The notes under the pieces are model-generated. The model had not been told where the DNA came from, ran no database searches, and saw only the letters and a list, made by a program, of their open reading frames with translations. This document shows positions 1 to 8,543 of a DNA stretch of 64,000 nt, piece by piece. Positions within the stretch are counted from its first letter, which is position 1. Every line of letters starts with the position of its first letter. Both the position numbers and the translations under genes were made by a program. Source of the DNA: JBHIYN01 sp041984235 (lineage in GTDB: Bacteria; Pseudomonadota; Gammaproteobacteria; Ga0077536); NCBI GenBank assembly GCA_041984235.1, contig JBHIYN010000001.1:310001-374000 (forward strand), given 5' to 3'.

Positions 1-183
1 TGCCTGCAGCTCTTCGGCGGCTGGGGCTACATGTGGGAGTACCCGATCGCCCGCGCCTACGCCGACGCGCGCGTGGTCAAGATCGCCGGCGGCTCGATCG
101 AGATCATGAAATATCTGATCGGACGCGATATGTTCAAGGCTTACAAGGACCGCGGCAAGCCGCGGCTCGCGGCCGCGAACTGA
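1..183 (+). CDS. Acyl-CoA dehydrogenase, C-terminal end (partial)
   Basis: The reading frame is already open at base 1 and stops with TGA at 181-183, so only the last 60 residues are present. The segment QLFGGWGYMWEYPIAR, followed by a D-A-R-V-x-x-I-x-G-G-x-x-E-I-M-K pattern, is the typical final helix bundle of acyl-CoA dehydrogenases, where the FAD and CoA sites are completed. The enzyme would catalyse the first oxidation of beta-oxidation. It sits 43 bp upstream of an AlkB-like hydroxylase and probably shares its transcript. Substrate range cannot be judged from this fragment. Confidence 0.85.
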   Translation, partial: CLQLFGGWGYMWEYPIARAYADARVVKIAGGSIEIMKYLIGRDMFKAYKDRGKPRLAAAN

Positions 184-226
184 CAGTCATCGATTCATTG
201 ACGGAAACGACGCGGGGAGAACGCTG

Positions 227-1336
227 ATGTTTTTCGATTACGCCCGTTACTACCTGACCTTCGGCCTCCAGCTACTGACCGCGGCCGGCCTGCTGCTCGG
301 CGGCGGCTGGGCCTGGCTGGGCCTGGGCACGCTGTTCTTCTTCGCCATCGCCGACGAGCTCGTGCCCGACGACCACGCGGTGCGCCGCATCAATAACCGC
401 GCGCTGGCCAGCGTGCCGCTATGGCTGTGCACGGTCAGCGGTCCGCTGCTGGTGCTGTTGCTGGCCTGGACCGCGGCGAACGGCAACTTCAGCGGCATCC
501 ACTGGGCCGGCGCCATCATCAGCACGGCCTGGATGTCGGTCATCGGCTACGTGCCACCCAGCCACGAGCTCTACCACCAGCGCGGCTGGCTGCCGCAGCT
601 CGTCGGCACCTACGGCCAGGTCGTCTACCTCGACTGCACGCGCAACGTCGGCCACACCGTCGGCCACCACATCGACGTCGGTACCGAGGCCGATTCCGAT
701 ACCGCGATGCGCGGCAGGAATCTCTACGCCTTCACCGTGCGGGCGGTGTGGGACTCGACCCTGCTGTCCTCGCGCATCGAGTCGGACGCACTGGAGAAGC
801 GCGGCTACTCGCGCTGGAACTGGCGGCACAAGGCCTACAAGGCGGTGCTCGCGCAGGTCGTGTTCCACACCCTCGCGTTCCTGGTCGCGGGCTGGGTCGG
901 CGTGGCTGCCGCACTGACCTCGATGATCGTGGCGCGCTTCTGGGTCGAGTCGTTCAACTACTTCCAGCACTACGGCATCGTGCGCGCACCGGGCAAGCCG
1001 ATCGCGCGCCGCCACCTGTGGAACCATCTCGGCTTCTTCACGCGCCCGATCGCGATGGAGATCACCAACCACGCCGACCACCACCTCGATTCGTACATTC
1101 CCTATTACAAGCTCAAGCCGGATACCACAGCCGTGCGCATGCCGAACGTGTTCCTGTGTTTCCTCACCGCGCTGATCCCGCCGCTGTGGCACAAGGTCAT
1201 CATCATGCCCGCGCTGAAGGAATGGGACCTGCGCTTCGCCAGTGCCGAGGAGCGCGAGATCGCGCGCCGGCAGAATCTCGCCGCCGGCTGGCCGGACTGG
1301 TTCGAGGAGGAAACGCCGACGGCGATCGCCGCCTGA
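227..1336 (+). CDS. AlkB/XylM-like membrane di-iron hydroxylase
   Basis: A 369-residue integral membrane protein with the histidine boxes of the alkane 1-monooxygenase/xylene monooxygenase family: HELYH (113-117), HTVGHHIDVG (143-152), NYFQHYG (244-250) and NHADHH (281-286). Hydrophobic segments lie near residues 8-45, 65-110 and 205-240. Such enzymes hydroxylate alkyl chains or methyl groups using electrons from rubredoxin or a reductase; neither partner is visible nearby. The NYFQHYG box departs from the usual AlkB NYxEHYG and may fit XylM/CymA-type members better, so alkane specificity is uncertain. A GGGGAGAA ribosome site precedes ATG 227, and a strong hairpin terminator follows at 1355-1386. 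Confidence 0.85.
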   Translation: MFFDYARYYLTFGLQLLTAAGLLLGGGWAWLGLGTLFFFAIADELVPDDHAVRRINNRALASVPLWLCTVSGPLLVLLLAWTAANGNFSGIHWAGAIISTAWMSVIGYVPPSHELYHQRGWLPQLVGTYGQVVYLDCTRNVGHTVGHHIDVGTEADSDTAMRGRNLYAFTVRAVWDSTLLSSRIESDALEKRGYSRWNWRHKAYKAVLAQVVFHTLAFLVAGWVGVAAALTSMIVARFWVESFNYFQHYGIVRAPGKPIARRHLWNHLGFFTRPIAMEITNHADHHLDSYIPYYKLKPDTTAVRMPNVFLCFLTALIPPLWHKVIIMPALKEWDLRFASAEEREIARRQNLAAGWPDWFEEETPTAIAA

Positions 1337-1354
1337 CCCGCCAGAGGCTCCGCG

Positions 1355-1386
1355 AAAAGCCGGCCCGCGGGCCGGCTTTTCTTTTA
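1355..1386 (+). terminator. Rho-independent terminator after the AlkB-like gene
   Basis: A perfect 26-bp inverted repeat (1355-1380), built from AAAAGCCGGCCCG and its complement, is followed directly by C and four T. A-tract plus GC stem plus T-tract makes it a bidirectional intrinsic terminator. It lies 19 bp after the stop codon of the hydroxylase gene and before the thiolase ribosome-binding site, so the thiolase probably has its own promoter. Confidence 0.85.
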
Positions 1387-1457
1387 TGCTTGGTCAACCT
1401 TGGGCCAGGCCCGCGGTGGCACCGCGGCCACCCCACGCAGCACCACGAGGAGTTCCC

Positions 1458-2645
1458 ATGAACCAGGTCGTCATCGTCGACAACATCCGCACCGGCCTCG
1501 CCAAGGCGCACCGCGGCACTTTCAACCTGACCCGCGCCGACGACATGGTCGCGCACTGCATCGATGCGCTGCTCGATCGCAACCCGGCGCTGGACCCGGC
1601 CGAGGTCGAGGACGTCATCGTCGGTGCGGCACGCCAGATCGGCGAGCAGTCGGCCAACATCGCGCGCTACGCCACGGTGCTGTCGCGGCTGCCGATCTCG
1701 GCCTCGGCGATGACCCTGTCGCGCGCCTGCTCGTCGGGACTGAATGCGATCTCCGTCGCCGCGACCCAGATCGCGAGCGGTTGCGGCGAGGTCGCGATGG
1801 CCGGCGGCGTCGAGTCGATCACCGGGCTCGAGCGCGGCACCCCGGCCCGGTTCGACGAGAACCCCTGGCTGCTCGAACACAAGCCGGCGGTGTTCATGGC
1901 CATGGGCAACACCGCCGAGGTCGTCGCGCGGCGCTACAAGGTGACGCGCGAGCAGCAGGACGCCTACGCGCTGCAGAGCCAGCAGCGCTACGCCGCGGCG
2001 CAGGCCGATGGTCGCGTGGCCGACGAGATCGCACCGATGACGGTGGAGTGGCTGAAGATGGTCGACAAGGAGACCCGGCGTACCGAGAAGGTTGAGGGCA
2101 CGGTCGACCGCGACGAGTGCAACCGCCCCGAGACCACGCTCGAGGGCCTGGCCAAGCTCAAGCCCGCTTTCGAGGAGGGCGGCTCGGTGACGGCCGGTAA
2201 TGCCTCCCAGCTCTCCGACGGCGCCTCGATGACGCTGCTCATGTCCGAGCGCCGCGCCGAGCAGCTCGGTCTCGAGCCGCTCGCCTACTTCCGCGGCTGG
2301 GCGGTAGCCGGCTGCGAGCCGGACGAGATGGGCATAGGGCCGGTGTTCGCGATCCCGAAGCTGCTGAAGTACAAGAACCTCGCGCTGGACGACATCGATC
2401 TGATCGAACTCAACGAGGCGTTTGCCTCGCAGTGCCTGTACTGCCGCGACGAGCTCGGCATCGACAACGACATCTACAACGTCAACGGTGGCTCGATCGC
2501 GATCGGCCATCCCTTCGGCATGACCGGCTCGCGCATGACCGGCGTGCTCATCCGCGAGCTGCGGCGCCGCGGCAAGAAGCTCGGCCTGGTCTCGATGTGC
2601 ATCGGCAAGGGGATGGGCGCAGCGGGTCTCTTCGAAGCCTGCTAG
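1458..2645 (+). CDS. Thiolase (acetyl-CoA acetyltransferase / 3-ketoacyl-CoA thiolase)
   Basis: A 395-residue thiolase that cleaves 3-ketoacyl-CoA or condenses acetyl-CoA. The nucleophilic cysteine lies in SRACSSGLNAI (Cys91); the conserved histidine is in GHPFGMTGSRM near residue 350 and the second catalytic cysteine in CIGKGMGAAG near 381. N-E-A-F-A around residue 315 is the usual oxyanion-hole loop. ATG 1458 is chosen because a GAGGAG ribosome site lies 7 bp upstream and the longer frame upstream only covers the terminator region. Together with the acyl-CoA dehydrogenase and acyl-CoA synthetase it forms a fatty acid or side-chain degradation set. The stop codon overlaps the left end of a 146-bp palindromic element. 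Confidence 0.93.
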   Translation: MNQVVIVDNIRTGLAKAHRGTFNLTRADDMVAHCIDALLDRNPALDPAEVEDVIVGAARQIGEQSANIARYATVLSRLPISASAMTLSRACSSGLNAISVAATQIASGCGEVAMAGGVESITGLERGTPARFDENPWLLEHKPAVFMAMGNTAEVVARRYKVTREQQDAYALQSQQRYAAAQADGRVADEIAPMTVEWLKMVDKETRRTEKVEGTVDRDECNRPETTLEGLAKLKPAFEEGGSVTAGNASQLSDGASMTLLMSERRAEQLGLEPLAYFRGWAVAGCEPDEMGIGPVFAIPKLLKYKNLALDDIDLIELNEAFASQCLYCRDELGIDNDIYNVNGGSIAIGHPFGMTGSRMTGVLIRELRRRGKKLGLVSMCIGKGMGAAGLFEAC

Positions 2646-2789
2646 CAGGGTGATGCAGAGCTACTGCGGAGGCCGTCTGCCGCGTTGCGCGGGTTTCTGC
2701 GGTGCTCACCTACTTAAGTAGGCTGCGCTCCTCGTAAACCCGCGCGCCTTGCAGCCGGCATTCCTCGCTACGCTCTGCATCACCCTGCT
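2644..2789. repeat. 146-bp imperfect palindrome, MITE/REP-like
   Basis: The arms begin AGCAGGGTGATGCAGAGC and end with its exact complement (2772-2789). The centre is CCTACTTAAGTAGG, with the axis between 2715 and 2716. Between these, blocks such as GCGCGGGTTT pair with AAACCCGCGC, giving one long hairpin with scattered mismatches. It carries no ORF. The shape resembles palindromic repeat elements scattered through many proteobacterial genomes. It touches the thiolase stop codon, so it may also act as a 3' mRNA structure. No second copy was noticed in this window. Confidence 0.7.
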
Positions 2790-2916
2790 GGGCAGGCTGA
2801 CGCGGAGCTGCGGCGGAGGCCGGGTGTGTGAAATCGCACACCGGCCGGGCCGCGGTTTCTCTTTCGGTGCCGAACCCGGCTAGAATCGGGCGCAGTCCAC
2901 TCCGGAGACCGCTACC

Positions 2917-3567
2917 TTGACCCTGCAAGCCAAGCTCAACGAGATCAAGGAAGGCGCCATGAAGCGCATTCCGGCCGCGGCACTGGAGCAGATGCTCGCC
3001 GCGACCAACCAGCTGCGCGCCTCCGGCATCATGGACGGCGTCATCCAGGTGGGGCAGAAGCTGCCGCCGTTTTCGCTCAGGAACCAGAACGGGGTCGAGA
3101 TCCGCTCGGCAGACCTGCTTGCGCAGGGCGCCGTGGTGCTGACCGTCTTCCGCGGACACTGGTGACCCTACTGCAATGTGGAGCTGTATGCTCTGCAGGA
3201 AGTACTGCCCGAGCTCGAGTCCCGTAAGGCGACCCTGGTCGCACTGACCCCGCAGCTGGCGGAGCACAGCGCCGGCATGGTCGAGCGACACAAGCTCGGC
3301 TTCGACATCCTCACCGATCCCGGCAACGCCTACGCCGCCCAGCTCGGCCTGCGTTTCGAGGTGCCGGCCAACATCCGCGAGATCTATCTGTCCTTCGGCA
3401 TCGATCTGCCCGCCTGCAACGGCGAGGACAGCTGGACGCTGCCCATGCCCGGCCGGGTGGTCGTCGGTGCCGACGGCATCGTGCGCGACGTCGACGTCGA
3501 TCCGGACTACACCGTGCGGCCCGAGCCCGCGGCCACGGTCGCGGCACTGGACAAGCTCGCCGGCTGA
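2917..3567 (+). CDS. Peroxiredoxin-like selenoprotein (in-frame TGA = Sec83)
   Basis: Reading through TGA 3163-3165 gives one 216-residue AhpC/TSA-family peroxiredoxin-like protein. Residues before the TGA (TVFRGHW) and after it (PYCNVEL) make the family's FRGxW-C-PYC active site, with selenocysteine at the first redox position (U83-P-Y-C86). The remainder reads as a normal thioredoxin fold, with RVVVGADGIVRDVDVD near the C-terminus. It probably reduces peroxides. The start is TTG 2917: an ATCCGGAGA-like ribosome site (2901-2908) lies 8 bp upstream, and the family usually has this N-terminal helical extension; ATG 2959 is the alternative. A SECIS-like hairpin follows the TGA and selD lies at 16158-18377. 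Conventional callers give two fragments (2917-3165 and 3178-3567). A nonsense mutation is much less likely. Confidence 0.9.
3163..3204 (+). promoter_or_regulatory. Putative bacterial SECIS element of the peroxiredoxin-like gene
   Basis: Downstream of the UGA, GAGC (3181-3184) pairs with GCTC (3190-3193) around the loop TGTAT, whose second base is G. TGCA (3172-3175) pairs with TGCA (3194-3197), and TAC (3169-3171) can pair with GTA (3202-3204), with bulges between. The loop starts 19 nt after the UGA. Known bacterial SECIS hairpins need a small apical loop with G at one of its first two positions, about 16-37 nt from the UGA, which this satisfies. The pairing was done by eye, not by energy folding. 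Confidence 0.6.
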
Positions 3568-3592
3568 AGCGGAGCAGCGCGCGGCGCCGGCA

Positions 3593-5170
3593 ATGACCCT
3601 GCAGGCGCCGCGCGCACGCAGCGTCCCCGCGCTGCTGGCCGAGATCGCGACACGCGAGCCGGCGCGCGAGGCGCTGGTCGACGGCACGCGCCGCTGGACC
3701 TATGCCGCGCTTGCGCGCGAGGTCGCCCGCGCCGCGCAGGCGCTGGCCGCGAGCGGTATCGGTCACGGCGATCGCGTCGGCCTGCTCGCCGGCAACCGCG
3801 CCGAGTGGGTCATCGTCTACCTCGCGGCGATGTCGCGCGGGGCGATTGCGGTCGGGCTCAATACCTGGGCCACGGCGCGCGAGCTGGCCTGGCAGCTCGA
3901 CCATGCCGAGGTGCGGCTGCTGTTCATCGAGGCGCGCTTTCGCGAGCGCGATTTTCTTGCCCTGCTCGACGAGACGCGAACGCTCGCCGACGGGCTGCCC
4001 CGGCTGCGCGAGGCGGTGGTCATGGACACCGCCGCGGACGACAGCGTGACCGGCTACGCCGCCTGGCTGGCGCGGGCCGACGACGCCAACGGCGAGTTCG
4101 CGCCGGCGCCCGGCGACGTCGCCTGCCTGCTCTACACCTCCGGCTCGACCGCGCTGCCCAAGGGCGTGCCGCTGCTGCACGCGGGGCTGGTCGAGAACAT
4201 GTGGCACATTGGTGAACGGCAGCACCTCGTGCCGGACGACCGCCTGTGGCTGGCGGTGTCGCTGTTCTGGTCGCTGGCCTGCGTCAACGCGCTGTTCGCC
4301 CTGCTCACCCACGGCGGCACTGTCGTGTTGCAGCACCATTTCGACGCCGGCGCGGCGCTGGCGCTGATCGAGGACGAGCGCTGCTCGGTGTTCTACGGCA
4401 CGCCCAACATGGTGCTGGCGCTGGCCGAGCACCCCTCGCGCGGCCAGCGTGACCTGTCCTCGCTGCGCACCGGCGTCACCATCGGTACCCCGGCGCAGCT
4501 GCGGCGCACCGCCGAGCTCGGCGTGAACGGGATCTGCAACGTCTATGGCCTGACCGAGGGCTACGGCAACTCGACCGTGACCGATGCCACGCTGCCGCTG
4601 GAGCGGCGCACGGAGACGGTCGGCCAGGCCCTGCCCGGCAACGAGGTCGCGGTCTTCGCGCCGGGCGGTGAGACGGCGCTGCCGGCCGGCGAGCCCGGCG
4701 AGATCGTGCTGCGCGGACGCATCACGCCGGGCTACTGGAACGCGGCGGACCTCAATGCCGTCGCCTTCACCGCCGACGGCTGGTTCCGTACCGGCGATCT
4801 CGGCCTGCTCGACGCGGACGGCTACCTGCACTACCGCGGCCGGCTCAAGGAAATGGTCAAGACCGGCGGCATCAACGTCGCGCCGGCCGAGGTCGAGCAG
4901 ATCCTGGCCGCGCATGCGGCGGTCGAGCTGGCCTTCGTCACCGGCATTCCCGATGCGCGCCTCGACGAGGCGCTGGCGGCGGTGATCGTGCTGCGGCGCG
5001 GCGCCACGGCCGACGCCGGGGAGCTGGCGGCGCATTGCCGCGCCGCGCTCGCGGCCTACAAGACGCCACGCCATTTTCGCTTCGTCACCCCCGATGCGCT
5101 GCCGCTGACCACCACCGGCAAGCTGCAGCGCAACCGCCTGCCGGCGCTGTTCGAGGACGGCGCCGCCTGA
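3593..5170 (+). CDS. AMP-dependent acyl-CoA synthetase/ligase
   Basis: A 525-residue ANL-superfamily enzyme that adenylates a carboxylic acid and transfers it to CoA. The P-loop-like motif YTSGSTALPKG lies near residues 180-190; VYGLTEGYGNS is the A5 motif; WFRTGDLG is the A7 aspartate region; GRLKEMVKTGGINVAPAEVE is the hinge/A8 region; and the catalytic lysine is in TTTGKLQRNRL near the C-terminus. Start ATG 3593 lies 26 bp after the peroxiredoxin-like stop codon, with GCGGAG upstream, so the two are likely co-transcribed. Substrate is unknown; neighbours point to fatty or aromatic side-chain acids. Confidence 0.9.
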   Translation: MTLQAPRARSVPALLAEIATREPAREALVDGTRRWTYAALAREVARAAQALAASGIGHGDRVGLLAGNRAEWVIVYLAAMSRGAIAVGLNTWATARELAWQLDHAEVRLLFIEARFRERDFLALLDETRTLADGLPRLREAVVMDTAADDSVTGYAAWLARADDANGEFAPAPGDVACLLYTSGSTALPKGVPLLHAGLVENMWHIGERQHLVPDDRLWLAVSLFWSLACVNALFALLTHGGTVVLQHHFDAGAALALIEDERCSVFYGTPNMVLALAEHPSRGQRDLSSLRTGVTIGTPAQLRRTAELGVNGICNVYGLTEGYGNSTVTDATLPLERRTETVGQALPGNEVAVFAPGGETALPAGEPGEIVLRGRITPGYWNAADLNAVAFTADGWFRTGDLGLLDADGYLHYRGRLKEMVKTGGINVAPAEVEQILAAHAAVELAFVTGIPDARLDEALAAVIVLRRGATADAGELAAHCRAALAAYKTPRHFRFVTPDALPLTTTGKLQRNRLPALFEDGAA

Positions 5171-5192
5171 TGTTCCCGAGGAGTTCCATGAC

Positions 5193-6242
5193 ATGACCGA
5201 CGGTACCCTGCCCGAAGGCATCCTTGCCCTCGACGAGCTCGAGGTGCTCGTCGTCGTCGACAACGAGACCGATACCCTGTCGAGCATCGACGAGGGCATT
5301 CCGCAGATCCCGGAGATGGCGCAGCACGCCGCGCGCGTGCCGCCGAGCCGGCATTGGGAAGGCCACGAATGCAAGGAGGTCTTTTCGCACCTGTGCTGCG
5401 CCTGCCACGGCTACTCCGCGCTGCTCACCGGGCGCCGCGGTGACGTCACCCACCGCATGCTGTTCGACGTCGGTCCCATGGCCGACCTGTGGCTGGACAA
5501 CGCGCGCCGCCTGGACATCGATCTCGCCACCATCGAGCTGGTGTTCCTGTCGCACTGGCACGCCGATCACAGCGGCGGCTTCCCCGAGGTCATTGCGGCC
5601 ATAGCAAAAGCCCGCGCCGCGGCCGGTCATCCGCCGCCGGTCATCGACCTGCATCCGGCGCGGCCGGATCAGCGCGGCGTCATGCTGCCGAGCGGGGTGC
5701 TGATGATGCTGCCGGAGGAGCCGGGCTTCGACGACATGGCCGCCGCGGGCGGCATGATCGTCACTCACGACCAGCCGCATTCGCTGTGCGAGGGCTTCTT
5801 CTTCGGCAGCGGCGAGATCGCGCGCAGCACGAGCTACGAGGAGGGGCTCGCCGGGCACCACAGCTTCTACGGCGACGAGGGGCGGCCCGACCCGCTGATC
5901 ATGGACGAGCGCTACGTCGCCGCCTGCGTGAAAGGCCGCGGTGCGACCATTCTCTCGGCCTGCTCGCATGCCGGCATCGTCAACGCCTGCCTGTCACTGC
6001 GCGAGCAGTTCAGCGCGGTGCCGGTGGACCTCGTTCTCGGCGGCTATCACCTCGCCGGCAAGGCGATGGAGACGCGCATCGAGGCGACCGTGCACGACCT
6101 CGATGCGCGCATCACGCCGCGCGTGGTCGCCCCCGGGCACTGCACCGGCTGGCGCGCCAAGGCGCGCCTCGCCGAGGCCTTCGCGCCTGGCCGCTACGGA
6201 CCCAGCGTGGTCGGCACCCTGTATCGCCTGCAGGCTGGCTGA
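5193..6242 (+). CDS. MBL-fold metallo-hydrolase (COG1237-like)
   Basis: A 349-residue metallo-beta-lactamase-fold protein. The metal motif HWHADHSGG lies near residues 116-124; SACSHAGIVNA near 252-262 and GGYHLAG near 283-289 supply further ligands. The overall arrangement resembles the family annotated as 7,8-dihydropterin-6-methyl-4-(beta-D-ribofuranosyl)aminobenzene-5'-phosphate synthase, but that reaction is unlikely to apply here. An unusual cysteine-rich stretch, HLCCACHGYS (about residues 66-75), sits where family members normally have an A-x-H-G-x-S motif. GAGGAG lies upstream of ATG 5193. It follows the acyl-CoA synthetase by 22 bp. Confidence 0.8.
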   Translation: MTDGTLPEGILALDELEVLVVVDNETDTLSSIDEGIPQIPEMAQHAARVPPSRHWEGHECKEVFSHLCCACHGYSALLTGRRGDVTHRMLFDVGPMADLWLDNARRLDIDLATIELVFLSHWHADHSGGFPEVIAAIAKARAAAGHPPPVIDLHPARPDQRGVMLPSGVLMMLPEEPGFDDMAAAGGMIVTHDQPHSLCEGFFFGSGEIARSTSYEEGLAGHHSFYGDEGRPDPLIMDERYVAACVKGRGATILSACSHAGIVNACLSLREQFSAVPVDLVLGGYHLAGKAMETRIEATVHDLDARITPRVVAPGHCTGWRAKARLAEAFAPGRYGPSVVGTLYRLQAG

Positions 6243-6260
6243 AACAACTACGCCGGCCGG

Positions 6261-8543
6261 TCACACCCGGATCGGCAGCTCGCGTACCCGCTTGCCGGTC
6301 ACGGCGTACAGCGCGTTGGCCACCGCCGGCGCGATCGGTGGCGTGCCCGGCTCGCCGACACCGCCAAGATGCTCGAGGCCGGACTCGACGATGTGCACCT
6401 CCACGGCCGGTGACTCGGCCAGGCTCAGCATGCGGTAGTCGGGGAAGTTCGACTGCTGCACGCGCCCCCCGGCGAAGGTGATCTCGCCGTACAGCGCGGC
6501 GGTCAGCCCGTAAACGATGCCGCTCTCCATCTGCGCGACGACGGTGTCGGGATTGATCGCGAAGCCGCAGTCGATCGCGCACACCACGCGATGGACGCGC
6601 ACCTGGCCCTGCTCCAGCGCGACCTCGGCGACCTGCGCCACGATCGATCCGAAGCTCTCGGCAAGCGCAATGCCGCGACCGCGCCCGGCCGCCAGCGGGG
6701 TGCCCCAGCCGGCGCGCTCGGCAGCGGTCTCCAGCACCTTGCGATGGCGCGGCGCGTGGGCGAGCAGGGCAAGGCGGAAGGCGTAGGGATCCTGGCCCGC
6801 GGCTGCGGCGCACTCGTCGACGAAGGCCTCGGCGAAGAACGCGTGGTGGCTGTGGCCGACGCTGCGCCAGAAGCCGACCTGCACCGGCTCGTGCGTCAGC
6901 ACGTGCGCAACGCGCCGGTTGGGCACGGCGTAGGGCAGGTCGAACAGGCCCTCCGAGGTGGTGCGGTCCTTCATCAGGTCCGATTCCATGCCGGGCATCA
7001 GGCGCGCGGTCATCGAGGCCATGCAGGATTGTCCGACCAGTTTCGCCTCGAATCCGGCGAGGCGTCCGTCGCCGTCGAGCGCGGCGCGCAGGCGCGCACT
7101 GCCCATGGGGCGATACATGTCGTGCTGCATGTCCTCCTCGCGCGTCCACACCAGCTGCACCGGGGTGTCCGGCAGCTCCTTGGCGATGAGCGCGGCCTCC
7201 ATCACCGCGTCCATCTCGCCGCGGCGGCCGAAGCCACCGCCGAGGTAGGGCGTGTGCACGGTGACCGCCTCGGCGTCGATACCCGTGGCGCGCGCGGTGA
7301 TCAGGCGCACCAGCGGCGGGCCCTGGTTGCCGCACCACACCTCGGCGCTGCCGTCGGTGCGGATTACGGTAGTGCAGTTGATCGGCTCCATGGTGGCGTG
7401 CGCGAGATAGGGCGCGTGGTACTCCGCCTCGACGGTGTTCGCCGCCGCGGCAAAGGCGCCGTCACTGTCGCCGGCACTGTCGTAGGTGCGGCCGTCTTCG
7501 CTGGCCAGGAGCTGCGCGTAGCGCCGCCGCTGCTCGCCGGTGTCGTGTGCGGCGTGCTCGCCGTCGCGCCACTCGACCCCGACGGCGTCCAGTGCCTGCT
7601 TCGCCTGCCAGTAGTGATCCGCGACCACCGCCACGGCCGCGGCCGTGGTGCTGGTCGGGTCGAGCTCGACGATGGCGCGTACGCCGGGCATCTCGCTGGC
7701 GGCATTGCGTTCGACGGCGGCGATGGTGCCGCCCAGCCCGGGGCAGTGCCGGATGGCGGCATAGACCATGCCCGGCGGCCGCGCATCGAGGCCGAAAGCC
7801 GCACTGCCGTCGACCTTGGGCGGGATGTCGATGCGTGGCCGCGCGGTACCGAGCAGGGTGAAACGTGAGCGATCCTTGAGCGCGACGTCACGCGGCATGG
7901 CCAGCGCGGCAGCGTCCGCGGCGAGCTCGCCGAAGCCCGCGCTGCGCCCGGAGCCGGCGTGTTGCACGACGCCGTTGGTGACCGTGCACTCGGCTGCCGG
8001 AACCGCGAAACGGTGTGCTGCCGCGGTTACCAGCATGGCGCGCGCGGTGGCGCCGGCGCGACGCATCGGCTCCCAGGCATCACGCACGCTGGAAGAACCG
8101 CCGGTGGCCTGCAGGCCGAGTACGCGCCCGACCTTGAACTGGGTGAGGCGGGCGAAGGCCGCGACCCAGCTCTCGTCGTCGGGCCGGAACGGCACGCCCT
8201 CGCCGAACATGGTGGCGTTGCCATAGATGGCATCGATCGGCGCCTGCTCGAAAGTCACCTGCGTGAAATCGGCGTCCAGCTCCTCGGCGACCAGCATCGG
8301 CAGGGCGGTGGTGATGCCCTGACCCATTTCCTGGCGCGGGACCTGCACCAGCACGCGCCCATCTTCGGCAATCTTGATCCAGGCGTTGAAGATCGATTCA
8401 CCTTCCCCGGCACGCAGCGCGGCCGGCGCCGGCAGCAGGTCGCGCTTGCGATACAGCCACCAGGCGCCGACGGCGAGGCCGCCGGTGGCCGCCGTGGTGG
8501 CAATGAGGAAACGGCGGCGGCCCTTGTTGACCGGCGCGCTCAT
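6261..8543 (-). CDS. Molybdopterin-binding subunit of xanthine dehydrogenase-family hydroxylase (IorB-like)
   Basis: A 760-residue large subunit of a molybdenum hydroxylase of the isoquinoline 1-oxidoreductase/aldehyde dehydrogenase type. The N-terminus has a twin-arginine signal (RRRFLIA, residues 9-15) followed by a hydrophobic stretch, so it is probably exported to the periplasm. The cofactor loops GGGFGRRGE and GFWRSVGHSHHAFF are present. The C-terminal GGVGEPGTPP carries the catalytic glutamate. The gene overlaps the 2Fe-2S subunit by 4 bp (8540-8543), so translation is coupled. Electrons would leave via a cytochrome not seen nearby. The substrate (N-heterocycle or aldehyde) cannot be set from sequence. 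Confidence 0.92.
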   Translation of the reverse strand: MSAPVNKGRRRFLIATTAATGGLAVGAWWLYRKRDLLPAPAALRAGEGESIFNAWIKIAEDGRVLVQVPRQEMGQGITTALPMLVAEELDADFTQVTFEQAPIDAIYGNATMFGEGVPFRPDDESWVAAFARLTQFKVGRVLGLQATGGSSSVRDAWEPMRRAGATARAMLVTAAAHRFAVPAAECTVTNGVVQHAGSGRSAGFGELAADAAALAMPRDVALKDRSRFTLLGTARPRIDIPPKVDGSAAFGLDARPPGMVYAAIRHCPGLGGTIAAVERNAASEMPGVRAIVELDPTSTTAAAVAVVADHYWQAKQALDAVGVEWRDGEHAAHDTGEQRRRYAQLLASEDGRTYDSAGDSDGAFAAAANTVEAEYHAPYLAHATMEPINCTTVIRTDGSAEVWCGNQGPPLVRLITARATGIDAEAVTVHTPYLGGGFGRRGEMDAVMEAALIAKELPDTPVQLVWTREEDMQHDMYRPMGSARLRAALDGDGRLAGFEAKLVGQSCMASMTARLMPGMESDLMKDRTTSEGLFDLPYAVPNRRVAHVLTHEPVQVGFWRSVGHSHHAFFAEAFVDECAAAAGQDPYAFRLALLAHAPRHRKVLETAAERAGWGTPLAAGRGRGIALAESFGSIVAQVAEVALEQGQVRVHRVVCAIDCGFAINPDTVVAQMESGIVYGLTAALYGEITFAGGRVQQSNFPDYRMLSLAESPAVEVHIVESGLEHLGGVGEPGTPPIAPAVANALYAVTGKRVRELPIRV

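Noticed and set aside
3163..3165. TGA as a simple nonsense mutation in the peroxiredoxin-like gene
   Set aside because: It falls precisely at the redox residue, the frame is intact on both sides, and a second gene shows the same arrangement with selD present.
3311..5374. 687-codon minus-strand frame opposite the acyl-CoA synthetase
   Set aside because: Antisense of a well-supported gene, without motif or ribosome site.
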